DNA of 64,000 bases from Paracoccus caeni. Its GTDB lineage: Bacteria; Pseudomonadota; Alphaproteobacteria; Rhodobacterales; Rhodobacteraceae. This document shows positions 27,912-36,932 of this stretch, piece by piece. Location of the stretch: positions 434,001-498,000 of the forward strand of contig NZ_JAEPRQ010000003.1 of the NCBI RefSeq assembly GCF_016629665.1. The letters are read 5' to 3'. How positions within the stretch are numbered: the stretch's first letter is position 1; every line of letters begins with the position of its first letter. The position numbers and the translations under genes are program-made. The notes below the pieces were generated by a model. That model saw only the letters and a list, made by a program, of their open reading frames with translations. It was not told the DNA's origin and searched no databases.

Positions 27912-28583
27912 ATGCGCCGCTATATCTTCCCCCTGATCCTCGGCATCGTCGGCTGCGCCATCCTGATCCAGCTTGGCCTGTGGCAACTTCGCCGGATGGA
28001 CTGGAAGGAAGGCATGCTGGCCGAGATACAGGCCCGCATCGACGCCCCCGCCGTGCCCTTGCCGGCCCACACCGATCCATCGATGAAATACATGCCTGTC
28101 AGCGTCGGCGGCACCACGACCGGGAAGGAAATCGACGTTCTGTCCGGCACCAAAGAGCAGGGCGGCGGTTATCAGGTCGTGTCCGGCTTCGTGACCGATG
28201 ACGGTCGCACCATCCTGCTTGATCGCGGCTTCATCCCGCAGGAAATGCGGCATGTGGAACGCCCGCCTGTCCGCCTGCAAGTTACCGGCAACCTGCACTG
28301 GCCGGACGAGAAAAGCAGTTCCACCCCCGACCCGAACCTTGACGAGAACATCTGGTTCGCCCGCGATGTCGCCGCCATGGCCAAGGTGCTGGACACAGAA
28401 CCGATCCTTGTCGTCGCCAGCTTCGTTCAGGGCGACGTGCAGGGCGTCGAGCCGATCCCCGTCGCCATCGAGGGCATCCCCAACAATCACCTGTCCTACG
28501 CGGTGCAATGGTTCCTGATCGCGGCGACATGGGCGGGGATGACAGTGGCGCTGATCTGGCGTATCAGGCAGCGGAAATATTGA
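27912..28583 (+). CDS. SURF1 family cytochrome oxidase biogenesis protein
   Basis: 223 residues with the SURF1 topology: an N-terminal helix (YIFPLILGIVGCAILIQLGL), a periplasmic domain and a C-terminal helix (AVQWFLIAATWAGMTVALIW). The conserved LGLWQLRRMDWKEGML and the GGGYQVVSGFVTDDGRTILLD region are typical, as is NHLSYAVQWF near the end. Bacterial Surf1 binds heme a and helps insert it into aa3 oxidase. It follows the cta terminator but sits in the same direction, so read-through or a separate promoter is possible. It lies 10 bp before thrC. Confidence 0.95.
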   Translation: MRRYIFPLILGIVGCAILIQLGLWQLRRMDWKEGMLAEIQARIDAPAVPLPAHTDPSMKYMPVSVGGTTTGKEIDVLSGTKEQGGGYQVVSGFVTDDGRTILLDRGFIPQEMRHVERPPVRLQVTGNLHWPDEKSSSTPDPNLDENIWFARDVAAMAKVLDTEPILVVASFVQGDVQGVEPIPVAIEGIPNNHLSYAVQWFLIAATWAGMTVALIWRIRQRKY

Positions 28584-28593
28584 AGGATCGCAG

Positions 28594-29976
28594 ATGCGTT
28601 ACGTCTCGACTCGGGGGCAGGCCCCGGTTCTGAACTTCGAACAGGCGATGCTGACGGGCCTTGCCCGCGACGGTGGCCTGTATCTGCCCGAAACCATCCC
28701 GGCATTTTCGGGGATCGAGCAGCTTGACGGCCTGTCCTACGAGGAAGTCGCCTTCCGCGTCATTCGCCCCTTCACCGGCGACAGCTTTACCGATGCCGAA
28801 CTGCGCGGCGCCATCGACCGCGCCTATGCCCGGATCGAGCATGTCGCCAAGGCGCCGCTGCGCCAGCTTGCCCCCGGCCATCACCTGCTGGAACTGTTCC
28901 ACGGGCCGACGCTGGCCTTCAAAGACTTCGCGATGCAGCTTATCGCGCAACTGTTCCAGATCGCGCTGAAACGGTCGGGCGAACGGATCACCATCGTCGG
29001 CGCAACCTCGGGCGATACCGGCTCAGCGGCGATCGAGGCGTTCAAGGGCATCGATAATGTGGACGTGTTCATCATGTTCCCGCATGGCCGCGTGTCCGAG
29101 GTGCAGCGCCGCCAGATGACCACGCCCGAGGCGCAGAATGTCCACGCCCTCGCGCTGGACGGCCATTTCGACGATTGTCAGGCGCGTCTGAAGGATCTCT
29201 TCAACGACCACGCCTTCCGCGATCAGGTCGGCCTTGCCGGGGTGAACAGCATCAACTGGGCGCGGGTCGTGGCGCAGATCGTCTATTACTTCACCGCCGC
29301 CGCCAGCCTTGGCGCGCCCGCGCGTGAGATCGACTTTACCGTGCCGACCGGCAATTTCGGCGACATCTTCGCAGGCTCCATTGCCCGCGCCATGGGCCTG
29401 CCGATCCGTCGCCTGATCGTTGCCACCAACCAGAACGACATCCTGCACCGCGCTTTGACGACCGGCGAATATCGCACCGGCACGGTCGAGCCGTCGATCA
29501 GCCCGTCGATGGATATTCAGGTCAGCTCGAACTTCGAACGCGCCCTCTATCTCGCCTATGGCGGCGACGCTGCGGCGATCAGCCAGATCATGGACGAGTT
29601 GAAAGCAGGCGGCTTCACCATTTCCCAAGGCGCGTTGCAGGCGCTGCGCGAGCAGTATCTGTCGGGCCGCGTCGGCGAAGATGAAACGCTGGCGATGATC
29701 CGCACGATCCGGCAGGAGACCGGCGAAATCCTGTGCCCGCACAGCGCCGTCGGCGTTGCTGTCGCGCGCCAACATATCGAACCCGGCGTGCCGATGGTGA
29801 CGCTTGCCACGGCGCATCCGGCGAAATTCCCCGATGCCGTCGAAACCGCCATCGGTATCCGCCCCGGCCTGCCGCCGCATATGTCGAACCTCTTCGACCT
29901 GCCCGAGCGTGTGACCCGGGTTGAAAACGACGTGGATGCGCTTAAATCGCTGATCCTCGACCGGAGGACCAATTGA
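28594..29976 (+). CDS. thrC: Threonine synthase
   Basis: 460 residues. A PLP enzyme of fold type II converting O-phosphohomoserine to threonine. The start MRYVSTRGQAPVLNFEQAML, PLRQLAPGHHLLELFHGPTL, AFKDFAMQLIAQLFQIALKR (PLP lysine in FKD) and VGATSGDTGSAAIEAFKGID define the long (class with ~460 residues) bacterial form. VPTGNFGDIFAGSIARAMGL is the phosphate-binding loop. It starts 10 bp after the SURF1 gene and overlaps the following M16 peptidase start by 4 nt, so the three genes probably share a transcript. Confidence 0.97.
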   Translation: MRYVSTRGQAPVLNFEQAMLTGLARDGGLYLPETIPAFSGIEQLDGLSYEEVAFRVIRPFTGDSFTDAELRGAIDRAYARIEHVAKAPLRQLAPGHHLLELFHGPTLAFKDFAMQLIAQLFQIALKRSGERITIVGATSGDTGSAAIEAFKGIDNVDVFIMFPHGRVSEVQRRQMTTPEAQNVHALALDGHFDDCQARLKDLFNDHAFRDQVGLAGVNSINWARVVAQIVYYFTAAASLGAPAREIDFTVPTGNFGDIFAGSIARAMGLPIRRLIVATNQNDILHRALTTGEYRTGTVEPSISPSMDIQVSSNFERALYLAYGGDAAAISQIMDELKAGGFTISQGALQALREQYLSGRVGEDETLAMIRTIRQETGEILCPHSAVGVAVARQHIEPGVPMVTLATAHPAKFPDAVETAIGIRPGLPPHMSNLFDLPERVTRVENDVDALKSLILDRRTN

Positions 29977-31247
29977 GCAACGATCCCGCCATCCGCCTGA
30001 CCACGCTGCCGAACGGCCTGCGTGTCGCCACCCGCCACATGCCGGGCCTGCATTCCACCGCGCTTGGCATCTGGGTCAGCGCGGGCGGCCGCAACGAGCG
30101 GCTTGAACAGAACGGCATCGCCCATTTCCTTGAACACATGGCGTTCAAAGGCACCGCGACCCGCACCGCCCTGCAAATCGCCGAGGCGATTGAGGATGTG
30201 GGCGGCTATATCAACGCCTATACCTCGCGCGACACAACCGCCTATTACGTCCGCGTGCTAGAGGCCGATGTGGCACTTGGCTTTGACGTGATTTCCGACA
30301 TCGTGCTGAACCCGATCTTCGACGAGCGCGAGATCGAGGTGGAGCGCGGCGTGATCCTGCAGGAAATCGGGCAGTCGATGGACACGCCCGACGACATCAT
30401 CTTCGACTGGCTGCAAGAGGCCGCCTATCCCGATCAGGCAATGGGCCGCACCATCCTTGGCCCGGCCGAGCGTGTCAGCAGCTTCAAGAAGACCGATCTT
30501 TCGGGCTTCGTTGCCGAAAACTACGGCCCCGGCCAGATGATCGTGGCCGCCGCCGGTGCGGTCGATCACGAGGCGATCGTCCGTCTGGCCGAGAACGCCT
30601 TTGGTCACCTGTCCCCGGTCCATCAGGCCGTGCGTGAGGCGGCACAGTGGCGCGGTCTTGAAACCCGCAAGGTCAAGAAGCTGGAGCAGGCGCATTTCGC
30701 GCTGGCGCTGGAAGGGCCGGGCTATCTCGCCCCCGATTTCTACGCCGCGCAGATTTTCTCGTCCGCGCTTGGCGGTGGCATGTCCTCGCGCCTCTTCCAG
30801 AAAATCCGTGAGGAACGCGGGCTTTGCTATACGATCTTCGCCCAGTCCGGCTTTCATGACGATACCGGGATGCTGACGATCTATGCAGGCACCGGCGCGG
30901 AAGACATTGCCGATCTTGCCAACCTGACCATCGACGAAATCCGCCGCGCTGCCGAGGATCTGACCGAGGCCGAGGTGGTTCGGTCCAAGGCGCAGTTGCG
31001 CGCCAGCATGCTGATGGCGCTGGAAAGTCCGACCTCGCAGGCGGAACGGATGGCGCGGACGCTGGCGATCTGGGGCCGCATTCCCGATCCGGCTGAGGTG
31101 GCCGAGCGTCTGGCCTCGGTCAGCATGGCCGAAATCCGCGACCACGCCGCAAGGCTGATCCAGACCGCGAAACCGGCGCTGGCTCTTTACGGCCCGGTGA
31201 AATCCGCGCCGTCGCTTGAGAAACTGGCGCAAAGGCTCGCCGCCTGA
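29973..31247 (+). CDS. M16 family (processing-peptidase-like) zinc peptidase
   Basis: 424 residues. The inverted zinc motif HFLEH occurs in NGIAHFLEHMAFKGT at about residues 51-55, with the distal Glu in EIEVERGVILQEIGQ. The rest follows the M16B pattern (ALGGGMSSRLFQKIREERGL, CYTIFAQSGFHDDTGMLTIY), the single-domain type related to mitochondrial processing peptidase. The start is TTG at 29973, overlapping the thrC stop and preceded by GGAGG 6 nt upstream. The thrC-M16-GNAT order is common in Rhodobacteraceae. The substrate is unknown. Confidence 0.95.
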   Translation: MSNDPAIRLTTLPNGLRVATRHMPGLHSTALGIWVSAGGRNERLEQNGIAHFLEHMAFKGTATRTALQIAEAIEDVGGYINAYTSRDTTAYYVRVLEADVALGFDVISDIVLNPIFDEREIEVERGVILQEIGQSMDTPDDIIFDWLQEAAYPDQAMGRTILGPAERVSSFKKTDLSGFVAENYGPGQMIVAAAGAVDHEAIVRLAENAFGHLSPVHQAVREAAQWRGLETRKVKKLEQAHFALALEGPGYLAPDFYAAQIFSSALGGGMSSRLFQKIREERGLCYTIFAQSGFHDDTGMLTIYAGTGAEDIADLANLTIDEIRRAAEDLTEAEVVRSKAQLRASMLMALESPTSQAERMARTLAIWGRIPDPAEVAERLASVSMAEIRDHAARLIQTAKPALALYGPVKSAPSLEKLAQRLAA

Positions 31248-31828
31248 TGTTCATGCGTCGCCGTCCGGTCAGGCTTGAAGCCGAGCGGATCGTGCTTCGC
31301 CTGCCCGCGCATTCCGATTACATGGCCTGGACGGCCCTGCGCTCGACCAGCCGCGATTTCCTGACCCCGTGGGAGCCGGTCTGGGCGCCGGACCACCTGT
31401 CCCGCAAAAGTTTCACCAACCGCGTCTATTGGGCCGCCCGCGCCAGTCGCGGCGGCACCGCGCTGCCGCTGTTTCTGGTGCGCCGTGATGGCGTGCTGGT
31501 CGGCGCGATCACCTTGGACAATATCCGCCGCGGTCCGGCCCAGTCCGGCACCATCGGCTATTGGGTCGGCCAGCCCTTCGCGCGCCAAGGCTATATGCGC
31601 GAAGCCATCGGCGTTCTGGTCCACCACGCTTTCACGACGATGGACCTGTCCCGGATCGAGGCCGCCTGCCTGCCCGAAAACGCCGCCTCTCGTGGTGTGC
31701 TGGAGCAGTCCGGCTTCAAATACGAAGGCGTCGCGCAAAGCTATCTGCAGATCGACGGGCGCTGGCGGAACCACGTCCTCTACGCCAACCTGCGCAGCGA
31801 CCGCAGGGGGCGCACCGATGCGCGCTGA
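31247..31828 (+). CDS. RimJ-like GNAT N-acetyltransferase
   Basis: 193 residues. RimJ/RimL-type GNAT: substrate-side segment EAERIVLRLPAHSDYMAWTA, a central SGTIGYWVGQPFARQGYMRE with the acetyl-CoA pyrophosphate-binding loop, and the family C-terminal AACLPENAASRGVLEQSGFK. RimJ acetylates the N-terminus of ribosomal protein S5 in E. coli. Whether this member does so is not shown. The ATG overlaps the M16 stop by one base, so it ends the SURF1-thrC-M16-GNAT run. Confidence 0.93.
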   Translation: MFMRRRPVRLEAERIVLRLPAHSDYMAWTALRSTSRDFLTPWEPVWAPDHLSRKSFTNRVYWAARASRGGTALPLFLVRRDGVLVGAITLDNIRRGPAQSGTIGYWVGQPFARQGYMREAIGVLVHHAFTTMDLSRIEAACLPENAASRGVLEQSGFKYEGVAQSYLQIDGRWRNHVLYANLRSDRRGRTDAR

Positions 31829-32013
31829 CCCGCAACCCCCTCGAAGTAACAGTACCCAACCGGCCGGGCACCTCGTCACCGTCCCGCGCTACAGATCTGT
31901 TCGACGGTGCGGCACCATAAAGCGCCCGGATACAACTGTCGCCGTGCCCATCCGCGGCTGACCTCTGCCCTCATCTCTGACAAGCGACCCCACAACCGCC
32001 AAGGAACCTCTTG

Positions 32014-33414
32014 ATGCATAACCCCGCCGATCAATCCCTGGCCAAAAAGCTCCCGCAGGGCACCCTTCGCGACATCACCCCCGCTTATCTCGAAGAACCG
32101 CGCAGCCGCTTTCACGGCCAAGCCGGGCTGATCGCCGCGCCCCATGATGCCGCGGAAACCGCCGCCATCATCCGCGCCTGCGCCGAGGCCAATGTCGCCA
32201 TCGTCACGCGCGGCGGCGGCACCGGCCTTGTCGGCGGTCAAGTTATGCCCGACGGCCCCGCACCGCTGATCCTGTCGCTTGAACGAATGACCGCGATCCG
32301 CGCCATCTTTCCCGAGGAAAACGTCCTTCTGGCCGAGGCGGGCTGCACCCTGCAACAGGCCCGCGACGCGGCATCGACCGCGGGCCGTCAGTTCCCCCTG
32401 TCGCTCGCCTCGCAAGGCACCGCCCAGATCGGCGGTGTGCTTTCCACCAATGCAGGCGGCGTCAACGTCCTGCGCTATGGCAATGCCCGCGCCCTCTGCC
32501 TTGGGGTCGAGGCCGTCCTGCCCTCGGGCGAGATCATCCACGACCTGAAACGCCTGCGCAAAGACAATACCGGCTACGACCTCCGCGACCTTCTGATCGG
32601 GGCCGAGGGCACGCTTGGGGTCATCACCGCCGCCTCGCTGGTCATGGCTCCGATCCCGCCCGAGATCGGCACCGCCATGATGGTCGTCGAAAGCCCCGCC
32701 GCCGCCCTTTCCCTGCTGGCGCTTGCACAATCGCGCATGGCGGGCTGCGTCACCGCGTTCGAACTGATTTCGGGGCAGGGGCTGCGCTTCCTCGACACCG
32801 CTTTCCCCGACCTGCGCCAACCCTTCGCCGACCGTCCCGACTGGCTGGTCCTGATCGAAGTCGGCCTGCCCACCGGTCTTTCCGCCGACGAGGCGCTAGA
32901 GGCGCTGTTCGTGGACGGCGCCGAAAGCGGTCTGGTCAGCGACGGCGTCATCTCGCAATCCGGGCAGCAATCGACGGATCTGTGGAACATCCGCGAAACC
33001 ATCCCCGACGCCAATCGCCAGATCGGCGCCATTGCCAGCCATGACATCAGCCTGCCTCTGTCCGAAATCGCCCGCTTCATCACTGACGCCACCGCCATGC
33101 TGTCGGCACAGGGCGACATGCGGATCAACTGCTTCGGCCATCTGGGCGACGGCAACCTGCACTTCAACCTCTTCCCTGCCGAGGGCCGCTCGCGCGACGA
33201 ATATGACCCGATCCGCAAGGATCTGTCGCGTGCGATCCACGAAATGGTGGTGTCTCGCGGCGGTTCGTTCTCTGCCGAACACGGCATTGGTCGCCTGAAA
33301 GCCGCCGATCTTGCCCGCTGGGCCGACCCCGCCCGCCTTGCCGCCATGCGCGCGGTCAAGGCGGCGCTGGACCCGAAGGGCATCATGAATCCCGGTGTGA
33401 TCTTCCCGACCTGA
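32014..33414 (+). CDS. FAD-binding D-2-hydroxyacid dehydrogenase family oxidase
   Basis: 466 residues. VAO/PCMH flavoprotein with the GlcD/D2HGDH architecture: FAD-binding part with IVTRGGGTGLVGGQVMPDG (the PP-loop), SLASQGTAQIGGVLSTNAGG, LRKDNTGYDLRDLLIGAEGT and LGVITAASLVMAP. The C-terminal cap contains the metal or substrate histidines in INCFGHLGDGNLHFNLFP and EHGIGRLK. Members oxidise D-2-hydroxyglutarate, D-lactate or glycolate; the substrate here is not decided. ATG 32014 is chosen, with AAGGAA upstream. It appears monocistronic. Confidence 0.92.
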   Translation: MHNPADQSLAKKLPQGTLRDITPAYLEEPRSRFHGQAGLIAAPHDAAETAAIIRACAEANVAIVTRGGGTGLVGGQVMPDGPAPLILSLERMTAIRAIFPEENVLLAEAGCTLQQARDAASTAGRQFPLSLASQGTAQIGGVLSTNAGGVNVLRYGNARALCLGVEAVLPSGEIIHDLKRLRKDNTGYDLRDLLIGAEGTLGVITAASLVMAPIPPEIGTAMMVVESPAAALSLLALAQSRMAGCVTAFELISGQGLRFLDTAFPDLRQPFADRPDWLVLIEVGLPTGLSADEALEALFVDGAESGLVSDGVISQSGQQSTDLWNIRETIPDANRQIGAIASHDISLPLSEIARFITDATAMLSAQGDMRINCFGHLGDGNLHFNLFPAEGRSRDEYDPIRKDLSRAIHEMVVSRGGSFSAEHGIGRLKAADLARWADPARLAAMRAVKAALDPKGIMNPGVIFPT

Positions 33415-33484
33415 CCGGCGCGACCAAGGAAACGCGACGGACCTCCCACCGCTGATGACGTCCTCTGTCCGGCAGCGCGGTTAA

Positions 33485-34090
33485 TCAAGCCTCAGGCGAA
33501 AAGACCGCATTCACCCGCGCCAAGCCCGCGCCGGGCTGCATGAACAAATCCAGCGCCCGCAGCGCAAGCAACTCTGCTTCGTCCGATATCTCTGCGGTCA
33601 GATAAAGCCGTTCGACAGGCTCGTCCCCCTCCGACCATGGCGCAAGCAATTCCACCCATGTCCTGACCGGGGAACCCGAATGCTGCTCCTCGGCTGTTTT
33701 CAGCGCCTCCGCATAAGACAACGGAAGTCGCATCGCATCGGTGATCGGGAAATCCTCTCCAAAGAGGGCGCGAAGCTCGCCCTCTTCTTCGGGATCTATC
33801 CCGCAATTGTCGTGCATCATCTCCCGCGCGGCACCCTCGACATTCGATACGAACAGCATGATCTGTTTCCCGCCGTCCGTCGCTTCAAGCCATAACATCC
33901 TGCCGGACCGCATATCATCTTGCAGCGGCATCGTTTCAGGAATGACCGTCCAGTCCGGATCGCTGAAAGACGGAACCGCGTTCACAACCGCGACCCAGTA
34001 TCGTTTCGCTCCGGCATATTCGTCTGCATCACTGAAATAGCGGTAGAACGGAAAAGCCGCCTCATGTCGAAAACCATCAAGCACGCTCAT
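33485..34090 (-). CDS. Conserved-looking hypothetical protein
   Basis: 201 residues from ATG 34090 (MSVLDGFRHEAAFPFYRYFS). I do not recognise a family. The protein is acidic and soluble, with aromatic-rich N-terminal half (RYWVAVVNAVPSFSDPDWTV), a LWLEATDGGKQIMLFVSNVE strand region and an acidic patch (GIDPEEEGELRALFGEDFPI). The C-terminal half has helices (AEALKTAEEQHSG) and a beta-like RLYLTAEISDEAELLALRAL. No signal peptide, membrane helix or catalytic motif is evident. An alternative start at 34135 adds 15 basic residues. A phased array of GTG-headed 11-mers lies upstream at 34152-34206. The codon use and GC content are like the neighbours. Confidence 0.75.
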   Translation of the reverse strand: MSVLDGFRHEAAFPFYRYFSDADEYAGAKRYWVAVVNAVPSFSDPDWTVIPETMPLQDDMRSGRMLWLEATDGGKQIMLFVSNVEGAAREMMHDNCGIDPEEEGELRALFGEDFPITDAMRLPLSYAEALKTAEEQHSGSPVRTWVELLAPWSEGDEPVERLYLTAEISDEAELLALRALDLFMQPGAGLARVNAVFSPEA

Positions 34091-34151
34091 GCAGGGCGAC
34101 CGCTTTCGGCCTGTCCGCGCACCCTCACGCAACACCTACCGTTCGCAAGCG

Positions 34152-34206
34152 GTGTACAGGCTGTGTACATCCTGTGCTCGCCCGGTGCACGCTCTGTGCA
34201 GTCAAA
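34152..34206. repeat. Five 11-bp tandem units upstream of the hypothetical gene
   Basis: Successive units: GTGTACAGGCT, GTGTACATCCT, GTGCTCGCCCG, GTGCACGCTCT, GTGCAGTCAAA. Each begins with GTG, with a shared GTGYAC-type core, at an 11-bp period close to one helical turn. The array lies 62-116 bp upstream of the start of the hypothetical gene. It may be a phased protein-binding array or chance. No coding interpretation is convincing. Confidence 0.4.
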
Positions 34207-34241
34207 TTCCCAGCAAATGCTGGACATTTCCACCATTCGAT

Positions 34242-34272
34242 TTCTTCGTTGCGAAAATACCCAAAGCAACGC
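34242..34272. repeat. Short interspersed intergenic repeat, copy A
   Basis: TTCTTCGTTGCGAAAATACC, followed by CAAAGCAACGC, gives a CGTTGC...GCAACG inverted repeat. It lies 20 bp past the apt stop codon. It is almost the same as copy B at 36896-36927. Confidence 0.55.
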
Positions 34273-34291
34273 TCGCAGTCCGTTGCGCCGC

Positions 34292-34825
34292 TCATGCTCC
34301 TTCGAAACTGGTCAGCGCATGAACCTCATAGCCCAGCCCTTCCAGCAGCGTCCGCCCGCCCAGATCCGGCAGATCGATCACAAAGGCGCAACCGACGACT
34401 TCCGCGCCCAAGCGCGTGCAAAGTTTGATCCCCGCCTCGGCGGTTCCACCTGTCGCCAGCAGGTCATCGACGATCAAAACCCGCTCTCCCGGCTGCAGGG
34501 CGTCGTCGTGGATTTCAACCACTGCCTCGCCATATTCCAGGGTGTAAGCCTCTGAAATCACAGCGCCCGGCAGCTTTCCCTTCTTCCTGACCGGCACGAA
34601 TCCCGTGGACAACTGATGCGCCACAGCCCCGCCCAGAATGAAGCCGCGCGCCTCAAGGCCGACCACCTTGTCGATCCGCATCCCGGCATAGGGCGCCAGC
34701 AACTGATCCACCGCCATGCGAAAGCCGCGCGGATCAGAGAACAGCGTGGTCACGTCGCGAAAGATGATCCCCTCATGCGGGAAATCCACGATGCTGCGAA
34801 TGTAATCCCTGACCGTCTTTGTCAT
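34292..34825 (-). CDS. apt: Adenine phosphoribosyltransferase
   Basis: 177 residues. Purine salvage: adenine plus PRPP to AMP. The start [75 protein letters not shown] and the PRPP loop [20 protein letters not shown] are all diagnostic. The length is that of the family. It begins 1 bp from the stop of the upstream flavin reductase gene on the same strand, so the two are co-transcribed. The short repeat copy A is downstream. Confidence 0.97.
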   Translation of the reverse strand: MTKTVRDYIRSIVDFPHEGIIFRDVTTLFSDPRGFRMAVDQLLAPYAGMRIDKVVGLEARGFILGGAVAHQLSTGFVPVRKKGKLPGAVISEAYTLEYGEAVVEIHDDALQPGERVLIVDDLLATGGTAEAGIKLCTRLGAEVVGCAFVIDLPDLGGRTLLEGLGYEVHALTSFEGA

Positions 34826-34826
34826 C

Positions 34827-35429
34827 TCAGCGCGGACGCTCCATCTCGAAAAGGTCGGTCACGGCACAGTAATTCTTGTGCCCCAACCGCGCCAACCACC
34901 CACCGGCTACGCGCGGATCAAAGATCCCGTCGATCAGACAATCCTCGCGCAGATGCACCCCGGTCACCACGCCCAGCACCACGAAATTCGCCTCACCCGC
35001 CAAGGGCAAAACCCGGGTCATCCGGCATTCCAGCGCTGCAATGGCCTGCGCCACGCGCGGGCAATCGATCGACTCACATTCCGCCGCGTCGATCCCGGCT
35101 TCCTCGAACTCGCTGACCCCGGCGGGCAGAGGCGCGGATGAGGCATTCACGTCGTCCCGCTGATCACCCCCGGCGATGTTCACACAAAACACCCCGGATT
35201 CAATGATTTGCGCAACGCTGTCCTTGCTGCCCTTGCGATCCGGTTTGCCGCTGGTCGAGGCGAACATGACCTGCGGCGGCGTATAGGCGACCGCGTTGAA
35301 GAACGAATAGGGCGCCAGATTGTCGCCCAGCCGTCCGCGCGTCGAGATCCAGCCGATGGGCCGTGGCGCGATGATCGCGTTGAACGGATTATGCGGAAGG
35401 CCGTGGCCATTTTCGGGTCGATAGAACAT
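34827..35429 (-). CDS. Flavin reductase family (FMN-binding) protein
   Basis: 200 residues. FMN-binding split-barrel of the flavin-reductase-like family: [40 protein letters not shown] and [20 protein letters not shown]. It probably reduces or binds FMN with NAD(P)H; the physiological partner is unknown. ATG 35429 ([10 protein letters not shown]) is supported by GGAGG 6 nt upstream; the longer reading from 35456 lacks this. It is first in a two-gene unit with apt. Confidence 0.92.
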   Translation of the reverse strand: MFYRPENGHGLPHNPFNAIIAPRPIGWISTRGRLGDNLAPYSFFNAVAYTPPQVMFASTSGKPDRKGSKDSVAQIIESGVFCVNIAGGDQRDDVNASSAPLPAGVSEFEEAGIDAAECESIDCPRVAQAIAALECRMTRVLPLAGEANFVVLGVVTGVHLREDCLIDGIFDPRVAGGWLARLGHKNYCAVTDLFEMERPR

Positions 35430-35537
35430 GTGGGCCTCCTGCCAGAACCCGCCCAAACTGCCACCGCTTTTCCGCTACTGCAATGTTTCACCTGCCGCGC
35501 CATCGTGTTAATCCGCCGCCGAGTCCATGGAGGCGCG

Positions 35538-36152
35538 ATGTACGAGATCTGCCCCGAAACGCCCGCCGACGAATACGAGGTCGAGGCTCTCTACGATTTG
35601 TGCTTCGCGCCGGGCCGCACGGCGTTGTCCTCGTATCGCCTGCGCGACGGCGTGCCGAAAGTGGCCGAGCTTTGCCTCGTGTTGCGCGACCCCTCGAATA
35701 TCGTGGTCGCGGCGATCCGCTTCTGGCCGGTTCGTGTCGGCGGCCATGCGACGCTGCTGCTTGGCCCTATCGCGGTCCATCCGACGGCGCAGGGCGAAGG
35801 TCTGGGCGGAATGCTGATGCGCGACAGCCTTGCCCGCGCGGCCAGCATCGGCTGGGGCAGGGTGCTGCTGGTCGGCGATGCGCCTTATTATTCGCGGTTT
35901 GGTTTCATCAAGCTACCCGGGGTCGAGATGCCACCGCCGACCAACCCGGATCGCATCCTTGGACTGGAACTTCACCCCGGCGCGTGGGTTGACGTGGCGG
36001 GCCCGGTCACGCGCGAACGTTCGCCCAACGCCTTGGCCGCGATGGCCCATGCCGAAACGATCACGCCCGCTGAGCCCTGCAAGGAGGTCGCGAAGCCGCA
36101 AGATGACGAAGCCCGTCCCGCAATCGCAGGCAATTCTGCCGCCGATCACTGA
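35538..36152 (+). CDS. GNAT N-acetyltransferase
   Basis: 204 residues. Acetyl-CoA-dependent GNAT of the Eis/YhbS-like subgroup: LGPIAVHPTAQGEGLGGMLM holds the V-x-x-x-x-Q-G-x-G acetyl-CoA site, and VLLVGDAPYYSRFGFIKLPG is the family C-terminal block. The start ATG 35538 follows GGAGG. The C-terminal ~30 residues (EPCKEVAKPQDDEARPAIAG) look disordered because the reading frame overlaps the next gene by 50 nt. The substrate is unknown. Confidence 0.92.
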   Translation: MYEICPETPADEYEVEALYDLCFAPGRTALSSYRLRDGVPKVAELCLVLRDPSNIVVAAIRFWPVRVGGHATLLLGPIAVHPTAQGEGLGGMLMRDSLARAASIGWGRVLLVGDAPYYSRFGFIKLPGVEMPPPTNPDRILGLELHPGAWVDVAGPVTRERSPNALAAMAHAETITPAEPCKEVAKPQDDEARPAIAGNSAADH

Positions 36153-36891
36153 CCCGACCATCCACGCCCAGATCGACCGGCTCGCCCGTCGCTATCTGGA
36201 TGCGGGCGGCATCGGCATGGAAATCCTCTCCCGGATCGGAGCAAGCGCCGAAGGTCTGATCGAGCGGTTGCCGGATTTCGCCCGTTCGAGGCTGGACGGC
36301 GCCACCCATGCCGCGCTTGACCGCGCCTTCTCTGCCGCCTCAGGCTCGCGCAAACTGGTCCGCGACCGGGGCGACTGGTTCAACCGCCTCGCCTCGACCG
36401 TCAGCGGCGCGGCGGGTGGTGCGGGCGGCATCGTCGGCGCACTGATCGAGATGCCCTTCACCATCACGCTTCTGCTGCGCGCGATGCTGGAAATCGCCGC
36501 CGAGCATGGCCTCGATCCCGAAGATGAAGAGGTCCGCAAGGAATGCCTGCGTATCTTCGCCACCGCTGGTCCGTTTGAGGATGACGACGGCTCCGATCTC
36601 GGCCTGCTGGCCGTCCGCTTTTCGGTCACCGGCCAGACGATTCAGGGGCTGATTTCCAAGGTCGCCCCGCGTCTGTCAATCGCGATGGGCCAGAAACTCG
36701 CCGCCCAAGCTGCCCCGGTTTTCGGCGCGCTGGTTGGCGCCTCGATCAACTACAGCTTTGCCCGTTTTTATCAGGAACTGGCCCGCGTGCATTTCGGCAT
36801 CATGCGCCTGTCGCGCGAAACCGGCTTGCCGAAAGAGGCGCTGATCGAGGCGCTGCGCCTCTCCATCGACCGCCAGAAACCCCGGAAATAG
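36103..36891 (+). CDS. EcsC family protein
   Basis: 262 residues. EcsC-type protein: TDPTIHAQIDRLARRYLDAG, LPDFARSRLDGATHAALDRA, GAAGGAGGIVGALIEMPFTI, TLLLRAMLEIAAEHGLDPED and a C-terminal glycine/alanine-rich amphipathic part (GQKLAAQAAPVFGALVGASI). The family was named for the third gene of the Bacillus ecs ABC locus, but no ABC genes are adjacent here and the role is unknown. The AAGGAGG site is 15 nt before ATG 36103, rather far. It overlaps the GNAT gene by 50 nt. Confidence 0.88.
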   Translation: MTKPVPQSQAILPPITDPTIHAQIDRLARRYLDAGGIGMEILSRIGASAEGLIERLPDFARSRLDGATHAALDRAFSAASGSRKLVRDRGDWFNRLASTVSGAAGGAGGIVGALIEMPFTITLLLRAMLEIAAEHGLDPEDEEVRKECLRIFATAGPFEDDDGSDLGLLAVRFSVTGQTIQGLISKVAPRLSIAMGQKLAAQAAPVFGALVGASINYSFARFYQELARVHFGIMRLSRETGLPKEALIEALRLSIDRQKPRK

Positions 36892-36895
36892 CCGC

Positions 36896-36927
36896 TTCTT
36901 CGTTGCCCAAATACCGAAAGGCAACGC
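36896..36927. repeat. Short interspersed intergenic repeat, copy B
   Basis: TTCTTCGTTGCCCAAATACC, followed by GAAAGGCAACGC, again has a CGTTGCC...GGCAACG inverted repeat. It fills the 41-bp gap between the converging EcsC (ends 36891) and helicase (ends 36933) genes. See copies A (34242) and C (49007). Confidence 0.6.
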
Positions 36928-36932
36928 GCGCC

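Noticed and set aside
26886-28508. Open frame of 540 codons on the minus strand across ctaE and SURF1
   Set aside because: It covers the intrinsic terminator and two proven genes in antisense; no recognisable protein.
34152-34206. The 11-bp units considered as a CRISPR array
   Set aside because: Units are far too short, there are no spacers of 30 bp or more, and there are no cas genes.
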